A stretch of 64,000 nt of DNA from Pedobacter sp. R20-19. GTDB taxonomy: Bacteria > Bacteroidota > Bacteroidia > Sphingobacteriales > Sphingobacteriaceae. The position numbers were made by a program, and so were the translations under genes. Every line of letters starts with the position of its first letter. Positions within the stretch are counted from its first letter, which is position 1. Below are positions 52,063 to 60,642 of the stretch, in pieces. The stretch lies in the NCBI RefSeq assembly GCF_000708265.2, contig NZ_JCKI01000003.1:248001-312000 (forward strand). Direction: 5' to 3'. The notes below the pieces were generated by a model, which saw nothing but the letters and a program-made list of their open reading frames with translations, ran no database searches and had not been told where the DNA came from.

Positions 52063-53291
52063 TAAAGTTTACCGTAAGCTGCATATGCAATAACGAAGGC
52101 CAATACCGCCGCAATTAACCCAAACATAAAAATATTGTAAGCCAGGCGGATCAGTTTGTATTTCCGGCCTAAAACTACCCCCTGAGAATATACATCTGTG
52201 ATCAGTGTGCCATATAAAAAGTCCTTATCATTCATTACCTGGATCATGCCATCGGTATAGCGAGGCAAACTCATTTTATAAAAGTTACCGAAAAACAGGA
52301 GGTTTACCTTTTTGTTATCCATATCCTCCTGTGTAAATTCTCCTTCAGGAATGGATGGACGGGTGGATAAGATGGAAACCACTACACAGCTTAAACTCAC
52401 AATCAATAAAATAAAGGTTGGAATAATGAGGTTGCCATGATCTTCCAATCTTCTTAAAAGCAAACTCACAATCAGCGATAGCATAATTGAGTTTACGGTA
52501 ATTAAAATATGAGCCTTATTATCGGCCATATCACTCAATCTTTGATTATTGGCTGAGGTAATCCTGAACATGGTTTCGATCCCTTTATCCGGTCGATCAC
52601 CTTTGCTCTTCTTTTTAAAATCCTTGTTGTCTGGCACCAATTGTGGCGCAAAATTTTTAGGTTCTTCCTGCTCAACCGCAATTTCTTCCTGCGTGGTAAG
52701 TTTGCTTTTAAGTTTACTGATATTGGCCTGTTTCTGATCGGTGAGTAACAGCGCAGCATAGTCGGTTTGGTAATGATGAGATTCCATAAACTGAATGTCT
52801 CTTTTTCGCCAATCCAGTTTGCTGATTTTTTTATTATAAATCAGTTCAACTTCTTTGTGCATCAGTTTTCCCTTCTTGCGGAAATCAGGTAAGCCCAAAT
52901 GAAATAAATCTGCATCACAAATAATTTTATCGATCTGATTTTTTGGATCTTGTGGAATCCTGGTGGCTAAAATAGCGCTTTTAACGCTTTCTTTAATTTC
53001 GTTACCAACCTGATTTTCCGTTAAAAATTTTTCAGCCAGTTCTGCACCTTTTTCTTCATGTTTTAGCGCATCGTCAAAATAACCAGTATCGTGAAAATAG
53101 GCTGCAACCGTAATGGTGAAAAAATCCTGTTCATTTAATTGATAATGATTGGCAATTTGCTGCGCAGCGTTTACCACTTCCTGCGTATGTTCGAGGTTGT
53201 GATAAACCAATCTTGGATCATGATGGGTATGAAAGTAATTGCCAACGTATTTTTCTACCTCGTGTTGCAATTGTTTATAGTCTAAGGGCAT
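52062..53291 (-). CDS. HD phosphohydrolase fused to a Pycsar-effector-like (DUF5706/PycTM) membrane domain
   Basis: The 409-residue protein has two parts. Residues ~1-190 are a metal-dependent HD domain: YHNLEHTQEVVNAAQQIANH with the first His near 30, AYFHDTGYFDDALKHEEKG with the HD pair near 86, and ICDADLFHLG with a further Asp. A polar linker (E, K, Q-rich, ~190-238) leads to a C-terminal region matching the Pycsar effector family: RITSANNQRLSDMADNKAHI, then ITVNSIMLSLIVSLLL, IIPTFILLIVSLSCVVVSI and a final membrane pair near the end. In Pycsar antiphage systems such domains kill the cell on binding cCMP or cUMP. Here it has no cyclase partner adjacent and is coupled to ppk1, so a housekeeping phosphate- or nucleotide-sensing role looks more likely. 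Confidence 0.85.
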   Translation of the reverse strand: MPLDYKQLQHEVEKYVGNYFHTHHDPRLVYHNLEHTQEVVNAAQQIANHYQLNEQDFFTITVAAYFHDTGYFDDALKHEEKGAELAEKFLTENQVGNEIKESVKSAILATRIPQDPKNQIDKIICDADLFHLGLPDFRKKGKLMHKEVELIYNKKISKLDWRKRDIQFMESHHYQTDYAALLLTDQKQANISKLKSKLTTQEEIAVEQEEPKNFAPQLVPDNKDFKKKSKGDRPDKGIETMFRITSANNQRLSDMADNKAHILITVNSIMLSLIVSLLLRRLEDHGNLIIPTFILLIVSLSCVVVSILSTRPSIPEGEFTQEDMDNKKVNLLFFGNFYKMSLPRYTDGMIQVMNDKDFLYGTLITDVYSQGVVLGRKYKLIRLAYNIFMFGLIAAVLAFVIAYAAYGKL

Positions 53292-53444
53292 ATGGCTGTA
53301 ATGTGATCTTTTTTTATGGTACGCCTGTACGGTTTTGTAAATCTTTTAAAACTAAAAATTACTGGTAATAATGGATATAAAACTACGCTAAATTTAAATA
53401 AAATACAGCCTTTTAACATTTAACAAAATTTAGGCTTCATTGTT

Positions 53445-53609
53445 ATGCAAATGGAATCAACGCAATTTAATCAGGATGGTTTTATAATTCCAAGCCTAAA
53501 CCAGGCAATGCTTTTTCAAAACGATTACAATACCTTGAAAATAAAGCCGATGCCAGATTTACGATATTTTTTGAAAAAAAGTTTTTCAAAAGCCGATGCA
53601 ATTTTGTAA
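53445..53609 (+). CDS. Possible small protein (54 aa) before tRNA-Met
   Basis: ATG at 53445, reading MQMESTQFNQDGFIIPSLNQ, then AMLFQNDYNTLKIKPMPDLR and YFLKKSFSKADAIL, ending at TAA 53609. It is the only coding candidate in the 350-base gap between the HD/Pycsar-like gene and the tRNA; the rest is A+T-rich. No motif is recognised and it may be chance; its last codons overlap a TAACATTG element that could be the tRNA promoter. Confidence 0.25.
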   Translation: MQMESTQFNQDGFIIPSLNQAMLFQNDYNTLKIKPMPDLRYFLKKSFSKADAIL

Positions 53610-53641
53610 CATTGCACTCGCAAAAAACAAATGTTTTTTCG

Positions 53642-53715
53642 GGGCCTATAGCTCAGTTGGTTAGAGTAGAAGACTCATAATCTTTTGGTCGCTGGTTCGA
53701 GCCCAGCTGGGCCCA
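53642..53715 (+). tRNA. tRNA-Met (anticodon CAU), elongator type
   Basis: A complete cloverleaf. Acceptor GGGCCTA (53642-53648) pairs with TGGGCCC (53708-53714), with one G-U; D-arm GCTC/GAGT; anticodon stem GAAGA/TCTTT around the loop CTCATAA with anticodon CAT; T-arm GCTGG-TTCGAGC-CCAGC; discriminator base A. CCA is not encoded. The sequence matches elongator tRNA-Met of Bacteroidota better than initiator tRNA (no three consecutive G-C pairs in the anticodon stem). CAU could also mark tRNA-Ile2 after lysidine modification, but the body is methionine-like. A terminator follows. Confidence 0.95.
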
Positions 53716-53728
53716 CTAATAAAAAGTC

Positions 53729-53756
53729 GCCCTTCAGTTACACTGAAGGGCTTTTT
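53729..53756 (+). terminator. Terminator of the tRNA-Met gene
   Basis: GCCCTTCAGT (53729-53738), loop TAC, ACTGAAGGGC (53742-53751), then TTTTT: a perfect 10-bp stem directly after the tRNA. Confidence 0.93.
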
Positions 53757-53769
53757 CATGCCTTTAAAA

Positions 53770-54750
53770 GCCATTTGATGGGCTATTACTCGTTTTCAGG
53801 GATCAAGCGAAAAAGTTGGGGAGGTTTAAATTTTGCTTTATACAATCATTATTTTGGATTCTACTTTACTTTCATTTATTCTACCTGTAGGGCTTAGTGA
53901 ATATTTTGCTTTCGACAAAGTGGAGACCGTCGGCGGTTCAACATACATTTATCTTATCGAAAAGAACATTCATCCTAAGGAATTTTTAGGCGAGGAGCTG
54001 TTATCCAAGGGCTTCTTCGATGAGGTTTCTGTTAGGGACTTTCCTTTACGCGGCAAGCCCTGTTTTTTGAACCTTAAGCGTCGTAAATGGCTAAATACCA
54101 GTACAGGTAAAATAGTATCCAGAGATTGGAATGTGGTTGCCGAAGGCACAAAAATGACTCAGGAGTTTGCCTTTTTTTTTGAAAGCCTATTTGGATTCAA
54201 GCCCAATAAGCTGTAAAACCCTTGGCAGTCTCTTTGGCGTGGACGGCAAGCGGCTGCAAGAGCAGTATGCGAGTCATTTAAGTGGCTTTACCAGCTGGGA
54301 CCAAGCTGAGCATGCGGAGAACTGGCTGCTTTTTCCTGACAATATAGGTGAGTATTTATCTATTGATGAAACTAGCCTTTCACAAGGGAAATTATATACG
54401 GTACTTACCAATAAAGGTGCAAAAGGTAAAAAACGTGCTTTGGTAGCCATTGTAAAAGGCACGGAAAGCGAGTCTGTAATAAAAGTCCTTCATAGGATCA
54501 AGGAGCGAATAAGGAAAAAGGTAAAGGAAGTAACTCTTGATCTGGCCCCGACCATGGCCAGGATAGTAAAAAGGAGTTTTCCAAAGGCAAAGCTTGTTTC
54601 AGATCGGTTCCATGTACAGCAACTGGCCAATGAGGGTGTCCAGGAAATCAGGATCAGGCACAGGTGGGATGCCATTGAGCAGGAAAACAAAGAAATGGAT
54701 CTGGCCAAAGAAGTAAAGAAGCCCTGGGTTCCCGCACTACTTGAAAATGG
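53770..54750 (+). mobile_element. Truncated ISAon1-type insertion sequence
   Basis: It contains the two overlapping transposase frames of an ISAon1-type element. Both ends are approximate: the left is after the tRNA terminator, and the right is where transposase similarity stops, near 54745-54755, so the right terminal repeat and the last ~70 residues of the transposase are missing. It abuts the leftward PRTRC remnant without a clean border. Confidence 0.6.
53833..54216 (+). CDS. ISAon1-type transposase, N-terminal region
   Basis: The 127-residue frame matches what is named the N-terminal region protein of ISAon1 transposases: YLIEKNIHPKEFLGEELLSKGF, VRDFPLRGKPCFLNLKRRKW, TGKIVSRDWNVVAEGTKMTQ and EFAFFFESLFGF. 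There is no ATG at the beginning; TTG at 53833 or the later TTG at 53851 (before LDSTLLSF) may be used. It overlaps the second frame (54167 on) by 50 bases, and a run of nine T residues at 54172-54180 sits in the overlap, so a -1 frameshift could join the two. Remnant of a mobile element. Confidence 0.75.
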   Translation: MLYTIIILDSTLLSFILPVGLSEYFAFDKVETVGGSTYIYLIEKNIHPKEFLGEELLSKGFFDEVSVRDFPLRGKPCFLNLKRRKWLNTSTGKIVSRDWNVVAEGTKMTQEFAFFFESLFGFKPNKL

Positions 54751-54823
54751 CTATTGGCTGCACTCGGTAATCAATAAGGTTAATTGTTTCATTCTCCATT
54801 ACAGATCAGTTTTGAGCTTTTGA
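54167..54823 (+). pseudogene. ISAon1-type transposase, DDE region, C-terminally truncated
   Basis: Reads in the -1 frame relative to 53833. The visible part has CKTLGSLFGVDGKRLQEQYASH, the first acidic residue in IGEYLSIDETSLSQGKLYTVL near residue 64, and the second in VKEVTLDLAPTMARIVKRSFPKAKLVSDRFHVQ. From about residue 195 the sequence (YWLHSVINKVNCFIL) no longer looks like transposase and comes from the adjoining remnant, so the last catalytic glutamate region is lost. The element cannot move by itself. Confidence 0.75.
54737..54799 (-). pseudogene. Fragment of the gene that followed PRTRC protein E
   Basis: An ATG at 54797-54799 overlaps the TAA of the PRTRC E remnant (TAATG), the normal coupling of an operon. 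It reads MENETINLIDYRVQP and then passes into the truncated insertion sequence, where it stops after about 20 codons. In PRTRC operons of plasmids and integrative elements, other PRTRC genes follow protein E; this one cannot be identified from 15 residues. Confidence 0.45.
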
Positions 54824-55302
54824 ATATCTGCCTTTTTATCTGGATAATCTTCTGCACTTGGAATGATGCCCATGGCTTCTGCATATTTACAGTATGCATT
54901 CAGTGCATTGATTTCCTCAAGGATGTCCTCGAATTTTGGCTTATTCAAAATAGTTTCCGAAGGTTTATGCTTTTCAACATTCGCAGCCTGTTTTTCAGCT
55001 TTTGGTTTAGCCAGCAGTTTTGACTTTGCTTCTTCTATATCTTTGTTGTAAGCGGAGATATTGGCAAAAAGGGGTCTGGTTTCCGTAACAGGTTGCGTCA
55101 AACCCTCGAGGATTTCCTCGTCAATCTCCTGTGCTGTGCCTTTAAAAACCATTGGCGGCAACTGGCATTTTTGATTTACTCCTTCCTGAGATTTTAACAG
55201 AACAGAAACGAGTAATTCATTCTCTGCGCAGAAGCTAACATTGATTAGCCATGCCCTTGCACTTTGCAGAGATTGTAAGGCTTGAAAAAAATTGGTTCTT
55301 AT
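54799..55302 (-). pseudogene. PRTRC system protein E, start codon lost
   Basis: About 167 codons, the normal size. The leftward frame reads IRTNFFQALQSLQSARAW at its beginning, NELLVSVLLKSQ, QLPPMVFKGTAQEIDEEILEGL, then QPVTETRPLFANISAYNKDI, closely like the N-terminal and central parts of PRTRC protein E from Bacteroidota elements. The frame has no ATG, GTG or TTG before the conserved N-terminus: the expected start reads ATA. Changing that A to G gives ATGA, which would also form the stop of the upstream gene, so a single transition seems to have killed the start while keeping the stop. An internal TTG near 55161 would give only 120 residues. PRTRC proteins occur in plasmids and integrative elements, of unclear function. 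Confidence 0.7.
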
Positions 55303-55424
55303 GATCTTTGTCTGATTAAATAAGTTCCCCTGCGTTTAGAGGTACACACCTCATATCCGTTATTTGCAATAATGCTCTTGATGATATTTTCAGCATGTCT
55401 GATGCGCACGGTGGATAAACCGCT
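55299..55424 (-). pseudogene. C-terminal 41-residue fragment of a gene cut by IS21
   Basis: The leftward frame reads SGLSTVRIRHAENIIKSIIA, then NNGYEVCTSKRRGTYLIRQRS, ending at TAA (55299-55301). It looks genuinely coding (basic, with a turn-strand-strand ending) and its stop overlaps the former PRTRC E start. The upstream part is missing because the IS21 element lies immediately beyond 55424. The family could not be named. Confidence 0.5.
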
Positions 55425-55609
55425 TCAAATTGACCCCCAAAAAAGCCCCCCTTTGCCGAGTTAATTTGATAAGGTCCGCCAAAGCAAAAAGACCCCTTTG
55501 CGCCGATCCAAATTGACTCCCTTGAAATCGCAGATTCGTTTGTGCTGAATGGTTTGTAGGAATATGTTTTTGTTTAGCTTTTAGCTGAACAAAAAAACTG
55601 CTGATTACA

Positions 55610-57154
55610 ATGTCCAATAAGCCTATCAAAATGAATAAACTAAGACAGATCATCCGTCTGTACAGTCAGGGGATTGGGACCAAGCGCATCCATGAAATGG
55701 TATCAACCTCACGCAATACCATTAAAAAGTATATTCGCATCTGGCAGACACTTGGTATTGGCTATGAGGAGTTCAATGCCAAGAGCGATAGCGATCTGGC
55801 CATCATTTTCACTCCCCCCGTGGCCAGGATCTCCAGCGCACCCCGTATGCAGATTCTCCAAACACTACTGCCTGATTACTGCAAAAGATAGAAGAAAAAG
55901 GATGTTACAAGGGAATCTCTCCATGAGGAGTATGTAAAGAAACACCCGGATGGATATAGTCGTTCACACTTCAATAATGCCATAATGGTTTATCTGCAGC
56001 TTTCCAGATCGGTAATGCACATCGAACATAAGGCTGGCAATAAAATGTATATCGATTTTGCCGGTAAAAAGCTATCTCTTAGCAGGATTGATAATATCAG
56101 GCAGGATGTGGAGGTATTCGTGGCGATCCTTGGTTGCAGCCAGCTCACCTATGTTGAGGCTGTGGCCTCACAAAAAAAAGAGGACCTCATCGCCGCCTGT
56201 GAAAATGCACTTCGCTATTTCGGAGGTGTACCGGAGGCGATCGTCCCTGATAACCTTCGCTCTGCTGTTACAAGGGGAAGCAGGTACGAGGCGGTACTGA
56301 ACGATGAGTTTGCAGCGTTTGCGGAACATTATGCCACAACAGTTATTCCCGCACGTGCCTACAAACCTCGCGACAAATCACTTGTAGAAGGAGCTGTAAA
56401 GCTTATCTACCGAAGCATCTATAATAAGCTTGACAACAGCCGATTTGAGACTCTGGAGCAGCTCAATTCTGCGATTGTCCCATTGCTGGAAATCCATAAT
56501 AACAAACCCTTTTCCGGCAGAAACTACTCACGCAGGGAACAGTTTGAGGAAATAGAACGTGAAGCACTTGTCTTGCTTAATCCGGTTCGATATGAGGTGC
56601 ACAAGCAGGTGATGGTTACCGTAATGAGAAACGGGCATGTACGGCTGGGCGAAGATGTTCACTACTACAGTGTTCCCTATAACTATGTTGGCAAAAAGGT
56701 AAAGTTGCTGTACACTTCCGGCTCAGTAAAAGTCTATTACAACTATACCATGATAGCCTTTCATCAAAGAGTTCGGACAAAGCACCATTATACCACTCAG
56801 GAAACCCATCTGGCGCCACAACACCGGTATATCTCAGAATGGACCCCTGAAAACTTTATACGGCAGGCAGAAGAGATCCATAGTGATGTTGCCGGTTATA
56901 TATCAAAGGTACTTGAGTATAAGGGACATCCGGAGCAGGCCCATAAATCCTGTTCGGGCATACCGAACTTTGCACGTCGCGTTGGGACGGTCCGGCTAAG
57001 AAATGCCTGCCGTTGGGCAGATAATCTTGGGCAGTAAAACTACCGTATAATTGAGGAGATACTGCGAAAGCAGCTTGATCAGCTATCTGCAGAAGAACAG
57101 ACGATAGAGATACCTGAGCATGGAAACATCAGAGGTAAGGAATATTACCAGTAA
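55610..57154 (+). pseudogene. istA: IS21 transposase IstA, two in-frame stops
   Basis: The frame from ATG 55610 to TAA 57154 is complete (514 codons) apart from a TAG at 55889-55891 and a TAA at 57035-57037, so a single IstA-length protein (about 514 residues) is decayed in place. Conserved pieces include LYSQGIGTKRIHEMVSTSRN (helix-turn-helix), VMHIEHKAGNKMYIDFAGKK with the first catalytic Asp, PDNLRSAVTRGSRYEAVLND with the second, and ARAYKPRDKSLVEGAVKLIY with the Glu region. The natural end IPEHGNIRGKEYYQ follows the second stop. The reading between the two stops is undamaged. Confidence 0.9.
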
Positions 57155-57173
57155 CAATAAACAGCAATTAGAA

Positions 57174-57918
57174 ATGAACAATGAAACATTAGAAAAAATG
57201 AAACAGCTAAGGCTGTTTGGGATGTACGATGCATTCAGGACCAATCTGGAATCATCGGTAAAGGAATCGCTGACCACTGATCAGTTTATATCCGTATTGG
57301 TTGCCTGCGAGTGGGATGACAGGCGCAACCGTTCAGTGGAAAGAACAATTAGAGCGGCTGCGTTCAGATATAACGCATCTCTTGAGCATATTGATTACTC
57401 CATTGACCGAGGCCTCGACAGGAACCAGGTACACAGGCTTGCGGCCCTGGATCATTAAGGAGCACAAGGATATTTTTATAACCGGTTCCACCGGTACCGA
57501 GAAAAGCTACCTGGCAACCGCTCTTGGATATCAGGCATGTCAGAGTGGATACAAGGTTCTGTATGTCAATACTGCAAAGCTCATGGGGCAGCTAAAGTTG
57601 GCGAAGGCTAAGGGTACCATCCTGGCAGAACTGAAAAAGATTGAAAGGGTTGATCTTCTTATTCTTGACGACTTCGGACTTCAGCCCTTCGACCCACAGT
57701 AAAGGGTTACTTTGCTCGATATCATTGAAGACAGGCATCAGAAGCGTTCAACAATAGTTACATCGCAGATACCAGTAAAGGAATGGTATGATATAATTGG
57801 CGAGAAAACAATAGCTGACGCTGTTCTTGACCGTATAGTTCATCACTCCTTGAGGTTTGAATTATTCGGCGAATCAATGAGGAGAAGAAACTCTAAGATT
57901 GAAAACGTATTTTTGTAA
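57174..57918 (+). pseudogene. istB: IS21 helper ATPase IstB, frameshifted and with a nonsense codon
   Basis: It starts with MNNETLEKMKQLRLFGMYDA, as IstB does, overlapping nothing. The frame is lost near 57440-57455 (frame ends at 57458, the protein continues one base offset as IIKEHKDIFITGSTGT), then a TAA at 57700-57702 interrupts it before LDIIEDRHQKRSTIVTSQIP. In addition the Walker A loop reads GSTGTEKSYLA, with Glu where GTGKS needs Gly. The gene is therefore dead in three separate ways. Confidence 0.9.
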
Positions 57919-58043
57919 AATAACAGTTGTTAAACAGGACTTAAAAGATCAACTCTAAAAGGCCTTTTTGCACAACAACTTCTGCTTTTTTCAAGCAACA
58001 ACTCTGGGGGTCAATTTGAAATTGGCGAAAGGGGGTCAAATTT

Positions 58044-58225
58044 ATTGGTATATGCAATTATGATAATGGTTTATGCGAATATTAGCCCTTTTTGCATTTA
58101 TTTGCCTCTGCTAAAGGACCACTTACATGGCGAATTCATGAATTCCTTCTAAAAAGGAAAAAATCATACCTTCTAAATAGTATGATCACACTAAACGAAG
58201 TTTCTCAGTCGATTACCGCTAGGCA
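58044..58225. other. Gene-free A+T-rich interval beyond the IS21 right end
   Basis: No reading frame, hairpin or repeat that I can support, and no copy of the tRNA-Met 3' end that could be an attachment site. It lies between the IS21 right end and the amidohydrolase stop codon. Confidence 0.6.
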
Positions 58226-59467
58226 TTATTTATCAATCAACTTACCGCGTTGAATCACCATGTTGACATTTTTTAAGCTGGTAATATCGATGAGAGGATT
58301 TTCCAGTAGAATTAATAAATCTGCCCTTTTCCCAACCTCAATACTTCCACGGTTTTTTTCCTGGCCTATCACTTCTGCCGATATTTGCGTTGCTGAGTAT
58401 AATGCTTCAGCAGATGTAAACCCACATTTCTTCACAAAATAATCCAGTTCATCTATCAGGCGTGGGTATGCGCTATTCAAATCAACAATTTGATCGGTTC
58501 CTGTCGAAATTTTAACACCCTGCTCATGAACCCTTCTCAGTAAGGTAAATACCCATGGATCTTTTGCTTCAGAAACACATAACGTAGCATCCAAAATGGC
58601 ATGATGTTTTTTCATAGCATCGCAGAACGGAATGATATCGATACCTGCGATAACACTATCTTTATAAGACATTGGAGTAGATCTGCGATAAAAAAGTGAA
58701 TCTGTGCGCATCGTTTCCAACATTGAAACATGTGAAAGCACCTCCATACCTGCCTTTACAACTTCGATAGGTTTGGCAGGATACAACATGGTATGTCCCC
58801 AGACTTTTAGGTGATGCTTTTTCGCAGCGGCAATAACATCGGCCAAAAAATCTTTATCAAATGAATGATACAATTTAACGCCGGTTGCACCACAAGCTTT
58901 TGCTTCACTCATGGCTTTATCCAAATCATCGCCAGGCACTAACCGTTGCTCCCAGGGAGAATATGGATCAGTCCTGATATTCTGACCACGGTTATAATAC
59001 CAGTCTCCAGCCATAAAAGAAGAGAAAAAAACATCCGTTCCAATCCGGTTTCCTTTACGGATTTGAGTTTGAGCCTGTAAAAGAGCACTGCCATCCCCAC
59101 CTGCATCTCTAGCGCTGGTGATGCCATGTTTTAAGTAATATTCAAGATGATCAAACGTTTTTTCGATTGAATTCTTGTGCGGCGAGGTAACATGGATATG
59201 GGTATCAATCAGCCCCGGAATAATAAACTGACCATTCAAATCTAAAATTTTAGCATTTTTCATTTTTTTAGGAATGCAGCCAATTTTAAAAATGTTTCCA
59301 TTTTTTATGATGATGGACTTACCCCTTTGAATTCTACCTTTTGAAACATCGATAACATTGGCATCCTTTAAAATAAGGATCGTATCTGCTTCAAAACGGA
59401 TTTCATTCGCTTTTGCGAATGACAAGTTAAAAATGAGGTAACTCAATATTAATAAACTCTTTTTCAT
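58226..59467 (-). CDS. Metal-dependent amidohydrolase, exported
   Basis: The 413-residue product (ATG 59467) begins with a signal peptide (MKKSLLILSYLIFNLSFAKA). Amidohydrolase signatures follow: PGLIDTHIHVTSPHKNSIEK with the HxH metal site near residue 79, GATGVKLYHSFD with a Lys that is probably carbamylated, HHLKVWGHTMLYPAKP with the next His, VLSHVSMLE, and ISTGTDQIVDLNSAYPRLI with the late Asp. The end GKRADLLILLENPLIDI is the typical C-terminal strand. In exported relatives the substrates are peptides or amides such as prolidase and imidazolone-like compounds. Last gene of the SusD-metalloprotease-TlpA operon, 91 bases downstream of TlpA. Confidence 0.88.
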   Translation of the reverse strand: MKKSLLILSYLIFNLSFAKANEIRFEADTILILKDANVIDVSKGRIQRGKSIIIKNGNIFKIGCIPKKMKNAKILDLNGQFIIPGLIDTHIHVTSPHKNSIEKTFDHLEYYLKHGITSARDAGGDGSALLQAQTQIRKGNRIGTDVFFSSFMAGDWYYNRGQNIRTDPYSPWEQRLVPGDDLDKAMSEAKACGATGVKLYHSFDKDFLADVIAAAKKHHLKVWGHTMLYPAKPIEVVKAGMEVLSHVSMLETMRTDSLFYRRSTPMSYKDSVIAGIDIIPFCDAMKKHHAILDATLCVSEAKDPWVFTLLRRVHEQGVKISTGTDQIVDLNSAYPRLIDELDYFVKKCGFTSAEALYSATQISAEVIGQEKNRGSIEVGKRADLLILLENPLIDITSLKNVNMVIQRGKLIDK

Positions 59468-59558
59468 AGTAAGTGTAAATCTTGATTTAATAAAAAACGC
59501 AGCGGCATCCACCAGCTGCGCTTGTCATCATTAACTAATGTTTAATTTTTTTTAGGAG

Positions 59559-60638
59559 CTATTTCAGAAGTTCTTCAAGCTTCTCTTCAAGCGCAGTACC
59601 CCTCAAATTACGGGCTATTATTTTGCCATCCGCATCAATTAAAAAGTTGGCGGGCAAACTTTTAACACCATAACGGTCCGCAGTTTTTCCATTAACAGAT
59701 TTTGGATCATTTAACTGTTTCCAGATCAAGCCATCATCTTCAACTGCCTTTAACCAATTTTCCTTTGAGCTGTCCATTGATAAACCAATAATTGTAAAAC
59801 CTTTTGAATGATATCGATTGTAAGCTTTGATCAGATTTGGATTTTCTAACCGGCAGGGACCGCACCAGCTGGCCCAAAAATCCAGCAAAATATATTTACG
59901 CTTAAAATCCTTTAGGCTAAACCATTTCCCATCTGCATCTTCAAGAGAAAATTCGATGGCATTTGAACTGATACTGGTATTAAAATTGGCATCAATAAAG
60001 GTTTTAATCCGCTTACCATAAGAAGTGTTTTTTATTTCTTCCGATAAGAGATGATAATTCTCTGAAGCCTTTGCTCTATTTGGATAAGTGATATACTGAT
60101 CAAAAATTGCTATTGCGGTAGCGACTTGCGCAGGGTTTGCGCTTACAAATGTGTGGAAGACGCTATCTCTTAGAGTCTGTTGCTTGTTTGCAAATTTCCT
60201 CCGTGCTTCTTTATCTTCCTCATCCTTACCTGTTGCCTTAGGTCTTTTTCCAGGAATAGCATATAAGGATGCCTTAAGTTTATCTAAAACCTCATTTTCT
60301 TTAGAACCTGCAATCTTCAAGTCGAAAAATTTAGAGATATCGCCTGTTATAGTTACTGAACTACCCTTCTCCATCAAAAATATACGCATTTGATTATTTA
60401 CGGAGTTGGTTAAAGTGCATCGCACCGATTCGACCAGCATGATGTCTTTCGAGAAGATATCTGAGTTGGCCAAAACAGAATCCCGACTAAAAACATCATC
60501 CAATTCATAGGCAAATATCACTTTTCCATTCTTTAATCCACTAATATTGGCTGCTACATGCACAGTAGATTGTGCATGTAGATCAGCCATAAAACCTAAG
60601 ATCAAAATGACAGTTCCTAATAGCTTGAATTTATTCAT
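59559..60638 (-). CDS. TlpA-family thiol-disulfide oxidoreductase
   Basis: A 359-residue exported protein with a signal peptide (LLGTVILILGFMADLHAQS). The first ~190 residues form a beta-sandwich of DUF4369 type (VHVAANISGLKNGKVIFAYE), followed by the thioredoxin domain with the active site FWASWCGPCRLENPNLIKAY near residue 255 and the cis-Pro YGVKSLPANFLIDADG. The WCGPC pair is complete, so disulfide reduction or redox transfer in the periplasm is likely. Genes of this sort commonly accompany SusCD-type loci. It starts 4 bases after the metalloprotease stop on the same strand, so they are one transcript. Confidence 0.93.
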   Translation of the reverse strand: MNKFKLLGTVILILGFMADLHAQSTVHVAANISGLKNGKVIFAYELDDVFSRDSVLANSDIFSKDIMLVESVRCTLTNSVNNQMRIFLMEKGSSVTITGDISKFFDLKIAGSKENEVLDKLKASLYAIPGKRPKATGKDEEDKEARRKFANKQQTLRDSVFHTFVSANPAQVATAIAIFDQYITYPNRAKASENYHLLSEEIKNTSYGKRIKTFIDANFNTSISSNAIEFSLEDADGKWFSLKDFKRKYILLDFWASWCGPCRLENPNLIKAYNRYHSKGFTIIGLSMDSSKENWLKAVEDDGLIWKQLNDPKSVNGKTADRYGVKSLPANFLIDADGKIIARNLRGTALEEKLEELLK

Positions 60639-60642
60639 CGCA

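Larger units (their letters stand above)
55424..58043 (+). mobile_element. IS21-family element, defective, about 2.6 kb
   Basis: Left end TTCAAATTGACCCCC at 55424 and right end GGGGGTCAAATTT ending near 58043 are imperfect inverted repeats; further related copies lie inside both ends (CCAAATTGACTCCC near 55508, GGGGGTCAATTTGAA near 57999), the multiple terminal repeats of IS21. Length is typical (about 2.6 kb). No target-site duplication is clear. Both genes are broken. Confidence 0.85.

Noticed and set aside
42899..53291. A complete Pycsar antiphage system
   Set aside because: A PycTM-like effector domain is present, but no pyrimidine cyclase can be identified; the D-I-R-x-S match in the 804-aa protein is too short.
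54784..55051. Rightward frames of 79 and 62 codons in the PRTRC region
   Set aside because: They are shadows of the leftward PRTRC protein E frame, which matches a known family.
53716..58225. A tRNA-derived attachment site pair (attL/attR)
   Set aside because: The tRNA-Met 3' end is not repeated downstream in this window, so no pair of sites is visible.
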